A stretch of DNA of 35,052 nt from Agathobaculum sp. Lineage in GTDB: Bacteria > Bacillota > Clostridia > Oscillospirales > Butyricicoccaceae. The notes under the pieces are model-generated. The model was not told the origin of the DNA and did no database searches. It was given only the letters and a program-made list of their open reading frames with translations. Positions 14,210-22,251 of the stretch are shown here, in pieces (position 1 is the stretch's first letter; each line of letters begins with the position of its first letter). The position numbers and the translations under genes were made by a program. The stretch spans positions 1 to 35,052 of the forward strand of contig NZ_JALFLA010000073.1 of the NCBI RefSeq assembly GCF_022775115.1, written 5' to 3'.

Positions 14210-15535
14210 TTACGGCTCGAGCCGGTTCATATCGCGCGGGAACATCGAGGCTTCGCGCACGTTGCCAAGCCCCAGAAGCTGCATGGTCAGCCGCTCGAGA
14301 CCGATGCCCAGACCGCCGTGCGGCGGCATGCCGTACTTGTGCAGCATGGTGAAGGACTCAAACAGCTCGGCGTTCATCTTGCGCGCGGCCAGCTTATCAA
14401 GCTGCGCCTGATAATCGTGAATGCGCTGGCCGCCGGTTGTGATCTCCAGCCCGCGGAACAGCAGGTCGAACGACAGCGCGAGCGTCGGATCGTCGGGGTC
14501 ATCCATGGCATAGAACGGGCGCTTGGCCGAGGGGAAGTGGGTGACGAACACGAACTCCGAGCCGTGTTCCTCCTTGGCCCAGCGGCAGAGCAGGACCTCC
14601 TCATCCGGATTGAGGTCATAGCGGTTTTTGGACTTGTGGCCGTACTTTTCCTCCATGATCTGCTTGGCTTCATGGAAGCGGACGGTCGGTATCTCGCCGA
14701 TCTCGGGCAGCTCGGCGCGCAGCAGGGTAAGCTCCTCGGCGCAGTGCGTCTTGACATAGGCCATGACCGCTTTGAGCATGCCGGTCTCCATCGCCATCAC
14801 ATCGTACATCGAGTCGATATAGGCCATCTCAAAGTCAAGGCCGATATACTCGTTCAGATGGCGCGAGGTGTTGTGGCGCTCGGCGCGGTAGACGCTGCCG
14901 ATCTCAAACACGCGGCCAAATGCGCCCGCGAGATACTGCTTGTGGAACTGCGGCGACTGGGCGAGAAAGGCCGGGTTGCCGAAGTAATCGAGCTTAAAGA
15001 GGTTGGCGCCACCCTCGGCGCCCGCCACGACGATCTTAGGCGTGTGGATATGGGTGAAGCCCTGCGACTGCATATAGTCCGCAAAGCCGTCGGCGATCGC
15101 GCCCTGAATGCGGAACACGGCCTGCTTGGCCGGGTGGCGCAGCGTGAGCGGGCGCAACGGCAGGTCAACATCAAGCGACAGACCCATATACTTCTTGCCG
15201 AGCGGCACGGGAAGCTGGTCATACGGCCGGCCGATCACCTTGATGGAGGAAAGCACGACCTCAACGTCATGCTCGGCGCGCGGCTCCTCGCGCACCGTGC
15301 CGGAGACCTCGACCACCATCGCGTCCCGGATCTCACTGCGCTTTACGCCGCCGATCTCATCCCCCTGAAAGGTGCACTGGATCAGCCCGCGCTCGACGCG
15401 CACGATGACAAACGCAAAGTCGGACATATCGCGCACGCGGTGCACCGTGCCGCGGAAGGTGATCTCTCCGCCGGCTGCGCCGCACACGCGCTGCACGGTG
15501 TCCACATATTGTGCTGCTGCATGGATCATTTCCAT
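14210..15535 (-). CDS. aspS: Aspartyl-tRNA synthetase, archaeal-type (likely non-discriminating)
   Basis: This class IIb synthetase has 441 residues. An N-terminal OB-fold anticodon-binding domain covers ~20-110. The catalytic core shows motif 2, VFEIGSVYRAERHNTSRHLNEY, and motif 3, GLGIGLERLTMQLLG. The length, the AESP-equivalent segment AFLAQSPQFHKQ, and the ending MFPRDMNRL are those of archaeal/eukaryal-type AspRS rather than the ~590-residue bacterial type with a GAD insertion. Clostridial enzymes of this class often charge both tRNA-Asp and tRNA-Asn, the latter being corrected by GatCAB; that is family knowledge, not visible here. ATG 15535 follows AAAGG. It has its own promoter and terminator. 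Confidence 0.94.
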   Translation of the reverse strand: MEMIHAAAQYVDTVQRVCGAAGGEITFRGTVHRVRDMSDFAFVIVRVERGLIQCTFQGDEIGGVKRSEIRDAMVVEVSGTVREEPRAEHDVEVVLSSIKVIGRPYDQLPVPLGKKYMGLSLDVDLPLRPLTLRHPAKQAVFRIQGAIADGFADYMQSQGFTHIHTPKIVVAGAEGGANLFKLDYFGNPAFLAQSPQFHKQYLAGAFGRVFEIGSVYRAERHNTSRHLNEYIGLDFEMAYIDSMYDVMAMETGMLKAVMAYVKTHCAEELTLLRAELPEIGEIPTVRFHEAKQIMEEKYGHKSKNRYDLNPDEEVLLCRWAKEEHGSEFVFVTHFPSAKRPFYAMDDPDDPTLALSFDLLFRGLEITTGGQRIHDYQAQLDKLAARKMNAELFESFTMLHKYGMPPHGGLGIGLERLTMQLLGLGNVREASMFPRDMNRLEP

Positions 15536-15577
15536 AGTTATAACGCCTTTCTATCATCGTATTTGCATATGGTATCA

Positions 15578-15606
15578 ATTATAGCACGGTTTGACTGCAC
15601 AGACAA
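15578..15606 (-). promoter_or_regulatory. aspS promoter
   Basis: TTGTCT (-35, 15601-15606) and TATAAT (-10, 15578-15583, inside TGCTATAAT) are separated by 17 bases on the minus strand. Confidence 0.75.
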
Positions 15607-15631
15607 GATTTTGTGCAAAAAAAGATAGGCT

Positions 15632-17089
15632 TTATCGCTTTAATTTACGCAGGATGGCCTGCGCCTCGGCGCGTCCCTCGCCGGAGAGGATAAGGGCTGC
15701 CGCGTATACGAGCGCGCCAGCCGCGACCGCGAGCGCAAGGCGCGGCAGGTCGCCCAGCGGCAGCAGCGTGCACGCATAGGCGGCTGCGCCGCACAGCAGC
15801 GCGCAGAGCGGGATGCGCATAAGGCTTTTCGGCGGGATACGGAACAGAAAGCGCCCGCGCACCCGCGCCGCCGTGATGCCGAAATACGCGGCGAACGCAA
15901 CGACCGAGCCGAGCGCGCCGCCCGTAAAGCCAAAGACCCGGAGCAGCGCAAGGCTGCACACGACCTTGATGAGCGCGGCGGCCGCGCTGTTTTGCAGCAC
16001 ATGGATGGTCGCCTGCTCGAGCTCATAGGCCTTGTTGGCGTATTCGGTCAGCCCCATGAACAGCATGGCCAGCGCGGTGTAGGCGATGACCGGCGCACCG
16101 GCCTCGTACCCCTCGGCAAACAGAAAGCGGGAGAGCGGCAGCGACACGGCGGTCAGCCCGCACACGGCGGGCGCGGCGATCAGCAGATATAGCCGCGCGC
16201 CTTGGTCGAGCAGCGGTGCGGCGGCGGCCTGTCCGCCCTCGCGCCAGCCGCGCAGCACGGCGGGATACACGCCCCGCATGATGCCGACTGAGATCATCGT
16301 GAAGATGCCCGAGGCGATCGAGTTGTTGGAATTGTAGACGGCGAATACCTCTTCACCGAAAAAGCCGGTGACCAGATAGCGGTCGATCATGTTGAGCAGC
16401 GAGACTGCGATGGACACGCCTATCAGCGGCACGCCGTAGGCGAGGAAGCGGCGCAGCAGCGGCTTTGAGAAGCGGCGCGGACGCACGACCGCCGGCATGG
16501 ACAGCGCGAGCACCGCGCCGATACCGGCCACGCCGTCCGCCAGCGTGTTTGCGGCAATGGCGGGAACAGCCGAGGGATAGGCCGACGCGCCGCGCACAAG
16601 GGCATAGGCGATGGCCAGCTTGCCCGCCGCGGAGAACAGGCTCAGACCGATCGAGGCGCGCATCCGGCCGAGCTGTATGAGCGCGGAGTTGAGGATTTGA
16701 AAGATGGTGTAGCTGCAAAACATGGCCGCGCCGCCCAGCCAGATAAGCTTGCCTGTGACGGCGGCGGCCACGCAGGCCGCCCCGGCTGCCAGCACACAGA
16801 GCAGCAGATAAATGGTCGAAACGGTTGAAAAGAGCGCGCCGCCGCGATCCTTGTGGTATTCCTCGCCGACATAGCGGGTCGAGGCGTTGGCCATCCAGCC
16901 GGCCAGCACCAGATAGCAGAGCTGCACGGTGGTGTTGAGGATGCCGAACGTACCGACCGCCGCCTTGGTGAAGATGTGCGTGTAGAGCGATGAGCAGGCG
17001 ATGACCAGCAGACCCTCAAGCACTTTGGCGGGCAAAAAAAGCATGGCGTCGCGCGTCATGGTGTTTTTGGAGGACAAGGGGAAAAGCAC
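15632..17089 (-). CDS. Polysaccharide (Wzx-type) flippase, MVF/MATE superfamily
   Basis: This is an integral membrane protein of up to 485 residues with roughly 12-14 hydrophobic spans spread over the whole length. It has the polysaccharide-biosynthesis layout: an N-terminal FLPAKVLEGLLVIACSSLYTHIF..., a middle MIDRYLVTGFFGEEVFAVYNSN resembling the Wzx 'D...l..f.g...vg.Y' block, and a variable C-terminus. It would flip lipid-linked glycan units outward across the membrane. The start is uncertain: GTG 17089 is the longest, while ATG 17059 (MTRDAMLF) is the first ATG. The -10 box at 17114 leaves a short leader and so favours an upstream start. It diverges from the GT4-CsaB gene, which suggests one cell-wall polysaccharide pathway. 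Confidence 0.87.
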   Translation of the reverse strand: MLFPLSSKNTMTRDAMLFLPAKVLEGLLVIACSSLYTHIFTKAAVGTFGILNTTVQLCYLVLAGWMANASTRYVGEEYHKDRGGALFSTVSTIYLLLCVLAAGAACVAAAVTGKLIWLGGAAMFCSYTIFQILNSALIQLGRMRASIGLSLFSAAGKLAIAYALVRGASAYPSAVPAIAANTLADGVAGIGAVLALSMPAVVRPRRFSKPLLRRFLAYGVPLIGVSIAVSLLNMIDRYLVTGFFGEEVFAVYNSNNSIASGIFTMISVGIMRGVYPAVLRGWREGGQAAAAPLLDQGARLYLLIAAPAVCGLTAVSLPLSRFLFAEGYEAGAPVIAYTALAMLFMGLTEYANKAYELEQATIHVLQNSAAAALIKVVCSLALLRVFGFTGGALGSVVAFAAYFGITAARVRGRFLFRIPPKSLMRIPLCALLCGAAAYACTLLPLGDLPRLALAVAAGALVYAAALILSGEGRAEAQAILRKLKR

Positions 17090-17113
17090 CTCGTTTCAAA
17101 ACGGATATGCCCT

Positions 17114-17142
17114 ATTATAGCACGGCTTGCGGACAAACACAA
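17114..17142 (-). promoter_or_regulatory. Promoter of the flippase gene
   Basis: TTGTGT (17137-17142) and TATAAT (17114-17119, inside TGCTATAAT) are 17 bases apart on the minus strand. Confidence 0.7.
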
Positions 17143-17184
17143 ACCCCCTTTGCCGTGCGCGGGCGAAGGGCGCGGCCTTTCCTT

Positions 17185-17213
17185 TTGCTTTTCGGCGGCG
17201 GGCGTGGTATACT
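17185..17213 (+). promoter_or_regulatory. Promoter of the GT4-CsaB operon
   Basis: TTGCTT (17185-17190) is followed 17 bases later by TATACT (17208-17213), with a second TATAAT directly after (17213-17218). It lies about 35-40 bases upstream of the TTG start. Confidence 0.65.
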
Positions 17214-17251
17214 ATAATACAGCGACCAAAGTTAGGATGGAGGATGCAAGC

Positions 17252-19489
17252 TTGAGAGTGATGCATGTGATGGGCGGCGGCGACGTGGGCGGCGCCAAGA
17301 CCCATATCATGAATATGGTGACCGGCCTTGCCGCGCGAAACGAGGTCATGCTGCTGTCCTTTCGCGCCGGCCCCTTTGCGGACGAGGCGCGCGAGCGCGG
17401 CATCGACGTGCGCGTGATCGAGCGGCACAACCCCTTCCGCGCGGCGCGTGCGATGCGTGCGCTGGTGGACGAATTCCGGCCGGATATCATCCACTGTCAC
17501 GGCGGACGCGCCAACCTGATGGGCGCGATGGTGCGCAGCAGCCGCCATGTGCCCGTGCTGACAACTGTCCACTCGGATTATCAGCTCGACTATCTGGGCA
17601 ATCCGTTCAAGCAGCACACCTTCGGCATGGCCAACGCCGTGGCACTGCGTTTTCTGGATTACTACCAGCCTGTGGCCGACCGCATGGCGCGCACGCTGAT
17701 CGAGCGCGGCTTCGACCCCGAGCGTATCGTTACCATCTACAACGGCATGGAGTTTCGGCAGCCCGAGGGGGAATTTGACCGAGCTGCCTACCTGAAGGAG
17801 CATTTCGGCGCGGAGATTGAGCCGGGCGATGTGCTGTGCGGCATTGCCGCGCGCCTGACCGCCGTCAAGGACATTGCCACTGCCGTGCGCGGCTTTGCCG
17901 CGGCGCTGCGGCACGCGCCGCAGCTGCGTCTGTTCATCGCGGGCGACGGCGAGGACGCCGACATGCTGCGCCGCCTGTGCGCCCAGCTGGGCGTTGCCGC
18001 GCGCGTCACCTTTTGCGGCTGGGTCGCGCCGGTCGAGCCGTTTTTCCGCGCGATGGACATCAACCTTTTGTCCTCGGTGTCCGAAACCTTTCCGTATTCC
18101 ATTCTGGAGGGCGTCTGCGCGGGCTGCGCGACCATCTGCTCGGATGTCGGCGGTATGCCCGAGCTGATCGACACGGGCGAAAACGGCTATATCTTCCCGG
18201 TGGGCGACCACGCCCAGCTGGCCAAGTACATGGTGCGGCTGGCAAACGACGAGACGCTGCGCCGCAGCTTTGCCGAGGCGCTGTACGCCAAGGCCTCGCG
18301 CGATTTTTCCAAGGACAAGATGTGCCAGCGGCAGGAGGACAACTACCGCCACCTGCTCACGCGCTTCCACCGGGATAAGAACGAGCGCGAGAGCATCGTC
18401 ATCTGCGGCGCTTACGGGCGGGGCAACGCGGGCGACGACGCCATCCTCAAGGCCATCGTGCAGGAGATGCGCGCGCTCGACCCCAACCGGACGATCTGCG
18501 TCATGTCACGGCGGCCAAAGGAGACCCGGCTGGTCTACCGCACGGGTGCGGTCTATACCTTTAACGTATTCTGCGTGTTGCGGCGCTTCCGCCGCGCCGC
18601 GCTCTATATCAACGGCGGCGGCTCGCTGATGCAGGACGTGACCTCGACCCGCTCGCTCTGGTATTACTGCTATACGCTGCGCGCGGCCAAGCGGCGCGGC
18701 TGCAAGGTGATGATGTACGGCTGCGGCATTGGCCCGATCAACCGTGCGGGCAACCGCAAAATGGCCGCGCGCATCATCGATGTTTCGGTCGACCGCATCA
18801 CACTGCGGGACGATAACTCACGCGAGGCGCTTGCCCGGATGCAGGTCACGCGGCCGGACATCCGCGTTTCGGCCGACCCGACCATCATCCTCGACCCCGC
18901 GCCGCGCGAGGTGGTCAATCTGGCGCTCGAGCGCTGCGGCATCGACCCGGCGGGGCGGTATATCGGCTTTGGCCTGCGCGACTGGAAGGGGTTGGAGTCG
19001 GCCCTGCCCGAGATCGCGGCCGCCGCGCGCTATGCCTATCACACGCACGGGCTGACGCCTGTTTTCGTGCCGATCGAGTTTCCGAGCGACCTGATCCCGG
19101 CCGAGCGGGTGGGTGTGCTGCTCGACTGCCCGTGGCACGCGGTGCGCACCCGCCTGCCGATCGAGACGACCATCGGCATCCTCGCGCGCATGGAGACTGT
19201 GGTCGGCATCCGGCTGCACTCGCTGATGTTTTCGGCCGGGCAGGGTGTGCCGGTGGTCGGCATCAGCTATGATATCAAGGTGGACGGCTTTCTGCAATAT
19301 ATCGGCAGCCGCACCTGCCTGCCGCTGCGCTCGGTCAAGGCGGACGAGCTGTGCCGCCTGATCGACGAGTGCGTTTCGGGTGCGCTGGACGGCGAGGTGC
19401 GCCGCACGGCGGGTATGCTGCGCGAGCGTGAGCATGAGAACGTGCGCGGCGCGGCACAGCTGCTGGGAATGACAAACGAAAAGGACTGA
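17252..19489 (+). CDS. csaB: Fusion of GT4 glycosyltransferase and CsaB polysaccharide pyruvyl transferase
   Basis: TTG 17252 is chosen: GGAGG lies eight bases ahead and the protein then begins (M)RVMHVMGGGDVGGAKTH, the normal GT4 N-terminus. The total is 745 residues. Residues 1-~370 are GT-B glycosyltransferase, with a C-terminal donor-sugar block ETFPYSILEGVCAGCATICSD (E-x7-E). Residues ~380-745 are a full-length CsaB domain: SIVICGAYGRGNAGDDAIL, INGGGSLMQDVTSTRSLWYY and a GIRLHSLMFSAGQGVP block. CsaB adds a ketal pyruvate from PEP to the secondary cell-wall polysaccharide, creating the ligand of SLH domains. Fusing the sugar-adding and pyruvylating steps suggests channelling on one lipid-linked intermediate. 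A second glycosyltransferase follows after 4 bases. Confidence 0.9.
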   Translation: MRVMHVMGGGDVGGAKTHIMNMVTGLAARNEVMLLSFRAGPFADEARERGIDVRVIERHNPFRAARAMRALVDEFRPDIIHCHGGRANLMGAMVRSSRHVPVLTTVHSDYQLDYLGNPFKQHTFGMANAVALRFLDYYQPVADRMARTLIERGFDPERIVTIYNGMEFRQPEGEFDRAAYLKEHFGAEIEPGDVLCGIAARLTAVKDIATAVRGFAAALRHAPQLRLFIAGDGEDADMLRRLCAQLGVAARVTFCGWVAPVEPFFRAMDINLLSSVSETFPYSILEGVCAGCATICSDVGGMPELIDTGENGYIFPVGDHAQLAKYMVRLANDETLRRSFAEALYAKASRDFSKDKMCQRQEDNYRHLLTRFHRDKNERESIVICGAYGRGNAGDDAILKAIVQEMRALDPNRTICVMSRRPKETRLVYRTGAVYTFNVFCVLRRFRRAALYINGGGSLMQDVTSTRSLWYYCYTLRAAKRRGCKVMMYGCGIGPINRAGNRKMAARIIDVSVDRITLRDDNSREALARMQVTRPDIRVSADPTIILDPAPREVVNLALERCGIDPAGRYIGFGLRDWKGLESALPEIAAAARYAYHTHGLTPVFVPIEFPSDLIPAERVGVLLDCPWHAVRTRLPIETTIGILARMETVVGIRLHSLMFSAGQGVPVVGISYDIKVDGFLQYIGSRTCLPLRSVKADELCRLIDECVSGALDGEVRRTAGMLREREHENVRGAAQLLGMTNEKD

Positions 19490-19493
19490 AACG

Positions 19494-20675
19494 ATGATGA
19501 AAAACCATGTGGTCTGCCTGTCGACGACCAACTACCATCCGCTGCCCACGCGCAAGCAGAACGTGATGAGCCGCCTGCGAAACAGCGAGGTGCTGTATTT
19601 TGACCCGCCGGTGTCGCTTATCGCACCGCTCAAGGACAAAAAGGCGGCCGCCTATCTCGGCAAATACAGGCAGCCCGGCGCGCGGGTGGAGGGGCATGAG
19701 CACATCACGGTCTACGCGCTGCCGCCCGTTTTACCTTTCTTTAACAAATTCCGCTGGATAAACCGGCTCAACCAATGGCGGCAGGCGCGGTTTGTGCGCA
19801 AAATCATGAAAAAGCACGGCTTTGGCGGGGAGAGCGTGCTCTGGTGCTACTCGCCGACCGCGTGCGACATCGTTTCGCGCCTGCCCCACCGCGCGCTGGT
19901 GTATGACTGTGTCGACCGCCACTCGGCCTATAAGGGGCATATCACGCCCGCAGTGGTCGACCGGATGGAGCGCGAGCTGGCCACCGCCGCCGATCAGGTG
20001 TTTGCCACGGCTTCCGGCTTGCAGGAGACGCTCGCACAGGTAAATCCGACCGCGGTCACCATCCCGAACGGCGCGGCATATGAGATATTCTCCCGCGTGC
20101 AGACCGAAAAAGACGCGCTGCCCTGCCCGGAGGACATGCGTGGGCTGCCGCACCCGGTGTTCGGCTTTGTCGGTATGCTGCAGGAGTGCATCGACTACGC
20201 GCTGATCGAAGCGCTTGCCAAGGCGCGGCCGGACGCGACCGTGTTTCTCATTGGCCGGCCGCTGCCCGGCGTCGACCTGACGCATCTCCGGCGCTATCCC
20301 AACATCGTGCTGCACGAGCTGGTGCCGCAGCCTGCGCTGCCCGCCTACCTTGCGCAGATGGACGTGTGCCTGAACGTGTTCCGCGCGGGCGCGCTGTCCA
20401 AGGATGTTTCGCCGCTGAAGTTTTATGAATACCTCGCCACGGGCAAGCCGGTCGTCTCGACCCGCGAGCCGGTGCAGGTCGAGGATTTTGCGGATGTGGT
20501 CTATATCGCGCAGGACGAGGCCGAGTTTCTCGCCCTGTGCGACCGCGCCGCAGCGGAAAACGACCCGGACAAGACAGCGCGGCGGCTGGCCTACGGCAAG
20601 GCTTGCTCGTGGGGCGAGCGGGTGCGCCAGATCGAGCGGACGCTGTACGAAAAGGGCGTTCTGCACGAAAGCTGA
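19494..20675 (+). CDS. Glycosyltransferase, TuaH/GT4-like
   Basis: The protein has 393 residues, starting at ATG 19494 behind AAAAGGA, four bases after the csaB-fusion stop. The N-terminal domain reads VVCLSTTNYHPLPTRKQNVMSRLRNSEVLYFDPPVS, and a central YDCVDRHSAYKGH resembles the TuaH-type 'YDC.D....f' signature. VTIPNGAAYEIF follows, then a C-terminal donor domain with FGFVGMLQECIDYALIE and SPLKFYEYLATGKPVVST, the usual GT4 phosphate-binding E-block. The donor sugar and acceptor cannot be read from sequence. By position it is part of the wall glycan pathway with the GT4-CsaB fusion and the divergent flippase. Confidence 0.88.
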   Translation: MMKNHVVCLSTTNYHPLPTRKQNVMSRLRNSEVLYFDPPVSLIAPLKDKKAAAYLGKYRQPGARVEGHEHITVYALPPVLPFFNKFRWINRLNQWRQARFVRKIMKKHGFGGESVLWCYSPTACDIVSRLPHRALVYDCVDRHSAYKGHITPAVVDRMERELATAADQVFATASGLQETLAQVNPTAVTIPNGAAYEIFSRVQTEKDALPCPEDMRGLPHPVFGFVGMLQECIDYALIEALAKARPDATVFLIGRPLPGVDLTHLRRYPNIVLHELVPQPALPAYLAQMDVCLNVFRAGALSKDVSPLKFYEYLATGKPVVSTREPVQVEDFADVVYIAQDEAEFLALCDRAAAENDPDKTARRLAYGKACSWGERVRQIERTLYEKGVLHES

Positions 20676-20735
20676 AAAGCCGGGCGCGGTTCTTTGGGCA
20701 TTTGTACAAAACCACAAAAAACCAGCGCAAAACGC

Positions 20736-20764
20736 TTGCAATAGGCGTGTTTTTTCGATAGAAT
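20736..20764 (+). promoter_or_regulatory. Promoter of the purine operon
   Basis: TTGCAA (20736-20741) and TAGAAT (20759-20764) are spaced 17 bases apart, about 220 bases upstream of purE. Confidence 0.7.
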
Positions 20765-20814
20765 AATCATGTATCTTCACCGACGGCTTATAAAACAGCG
20801 AAAGAGGTGTGCAT

Positions 20815-20925
20815 ATGACCGGCAGCGTGTTTCTTGGTGAGACGTCTCAGCCTATCCGGGCGCGGTCTTGGGGGCGGAGCGCCGGGCATTCGTGCACGCT
20901 TTTGGGTCTCGGTGCAGCCAGTTGA
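20815..20925 (+). CDS. Possible 36-codon leader ORF of the purine operon
   Basis: ATG 20815 follows GAAAGAGGTG at good distance; the frame (MTGSVFLGETSQ ...) ends at TGA 20925, 10 bases before the hairpin ahead of purE. It contains a 12-bp palindrome, TGAGACGTCTCA, at 20838-20849. It could be a leader peptide whose translation affects the following hairpin, or a chance frame inside a structured leader RNA. No enrichment in one amino acid that would explain sensing is evident. Confidence 0.3.
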   Translation: MTGSVFLGETSQPIRARSWGRSAGHSCTLLGLGAAS

Positions 20926-20935
20926 GCACAGAATC

Positions 20936-20965
20936 AGGACACGGGTATACCCGTGTCCTCCTTTG
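20936..20965 (+). terminator. Hairpin in the purine-operon leader (attenuator candidate)
   Basis: A perfect 24-base palindrome (20936-20959, arms AGGACACGGGTA and TACCCGTGTCCT) is followed by CCTTTGTTTC. It lies between the operon promoter and purE, 28 bases before the purE start, so it may act as a premature terminator under regulation. The T-run is interrupted. Confidence 0.6.
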
Positions 20966-20987
20966 TTTCTAAAGGGGGAACAAGCAA

Positions 20988-21479
20988 ATGAAAAAGGTAC
21001 TTGTCGTTATGGGTTCGGACTCCGACCTGAAGGTGATGGAAAAGTGCGTCGACCGTATCAAGGCGTTTGATATTCCGGTCGAGGTCCGTATCTGCTCGGC
21101 GCACCGCACACCGGCTGCGGCCGAGGAGCTTGCCCGGGGCGCGGCGGAGCGCGGCTTTGGCGTCATCATCGCGGCGGCGGGCAAGGCCGCGCATCTGGGC
21201 GGCGTGCTGGCGGCGCACACGACGCTGCCGGTCATCGGCGTGCCGATGGCGACCAGCGTGATGGGCGGCATGGACAGCCTGCTGTCCATCGTGCAGATGC
21301 CCAAGGGCATTCCGGTGGCCACCGTTGCGATAGACGGGGCGGATAACGCGGCTATCCTCGCCGCGCAGATGCTCGCGCTGGCCGACAAAGAGCTGGCGGA
21401 CAAGCTGCGCCGCTTCAAGGCCGATATGGCCGAGGAGGTCACGGCCAAGGATGCGCTGGTCAAGGAGCGGTTCGCGTAA
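20988..21479 (+). CDS. purE: N5-carboxyaminoimidazole ribonucleotide mutase / AIR carboxylase
   Basis: It makes CAIR in de novo purine synthesis. The protein has 163 residues, ATG 20988 behind AAAGGGGG. The motifs VVMGSDSDLKVM near residue 7, RICSAHRTPAAA near 34-44 and LPVIGVPM near 80 are clear. The phosphate-binding loop usually written AGGAAHLPG reads AGKAAHLGG here, a Lys in place of a Gly. No purK is nearby. Whether it works as a mutase on N5-CAIR (class I, needs PurK) or directly carboxylates AIR with CO2 (class II) cannot be decided from this sequence alone. It is the first gene of the operon. Confidence 0.95.
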   Translation: MKKVLVVMGSDSDLKVMEKCVDRIKAFDIPVEVRICSAHRTPAAAEELARGAAERGFGVIIAAAGKAAHLGGVLAAHTTLPVIGVPMATSVMGGMDSLLSIVQMPKGIPVATVAIDGADNAAILAAQMLALADKELADKLRRFKADMAEEVTAKDALVKERFA

Positions 21480-21530
21480 GCGGCGCGTGTGATTGTAAAT
21501 TATACTTGATATTACAGGGAGGAACGCACC

Positions 21531-22241
21531 ATGCAAAAGCTGGAGCAGCTTTATGAAGGAAAGGCCAAGAAGGTATACGCGACCGACGACCCTGCGCTCG
21601 TCATCGTCGATTACAAGGACGACGCGACCGCGTTCAACGGCGAAAAGAAGGGCACGATCGCGGGCAAGGGCGCGATCAACAACGTGATGAGCAACCACAT
21701 GTTCCAGCTGCTCGAGCGGCAGGGCGTGGCGACGCATTTTGTTGAGCAGCTCTCCGAGCGGGAGACCCTTGTCAAAAAGGTGTCCATCGTGCCGCTCGAG
21801 GTCATCATCCGCAATATCTCGGCCGGCTCCTTCGCCAAGCGCTACGGCGTGGAGGAGGGCATCGTGTTCGATGCGCCGACCGTCGAGTTTTCCTATAAAA
21901 ACGACGATCTCGGCGACCCGCTGATCAACGATTACCACGCGCTGGCGCTCGGCTTGGCCACACGGGAGGAGATCGAGCAGATCAAGCAGATGGCTTTTCG
22001 GGTAAACGAGGTCATGCGGCAGTATTTCGATACGCTGAACGTCATTCTGGTCGACTTCAAGCTCGAGTTCGGCAAGACCGCGGACGGCGCGCTCGTGCTG
22101 GCCGACGAGATATCGCCCGACACCTGCCGCCTGTGGGATAAGACCACCAAGGAAAAGCTCGATAAGGACCGCTTCCGCCGCGATATGGGCGGCGTAGAAG
22201 AGGCCTATCAGGAGATTATGAAGCGCCTGCGGGGCGAATAA
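21531..22241 (+). CDS. purC: SAICAR synthetase
   Basis: It joins CAIR and aspartate using ATP. The protein has 236 residues, usual for bacterial PurC, with ATG 21531 behind AGGGAGGAA. Signature blocks are [14 protein letters not shown] (ATP-binding start), [45 protein letters not shown] and [14 protein letters not shown]. It lies 51 bases after purE and 10 bases before the PurF paralogue, in one transcription unit. Confidence 0.97.
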   Translation: MQKLEQLYEGKAKKVYATDDPALVIVDYKDDATAFNGEKKGTIAGKGAINNVMSNHMFQLLERQGVATHFVEQLSERETLVKKVSIVPLEVIIRNISAGSFAKRYGVEEGIVFDAPTVEFSYKNDDLGDPLINDYHALALGLATREEIEQIKQMAFRVNEVMRQYFDTLNVILVDFKLEFGKTADGALVLADEISPDTCRLWDKTTKEKLDKDRFRRDMGGVEEAYQEIMKRLRGE

Positions 22242-22251
22242 AGGAGGTTAT

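Noticed and set aside
17096-18370. Long minus-strand frame opposite the GT4-CsaB gene
   Set aside because: It is His/Arg/Ala/Gly-rich antisense translation of a GC-rich gene; the plus strand carries clear GT4 and CsaB motifs.
20765-20987. Guanine, PRPP or T-box type riboswitch ahead of purE
   Set aside because: I could not find the conserved core sequences of these classes by eye; the leader is reported only as structured with a hairpin.
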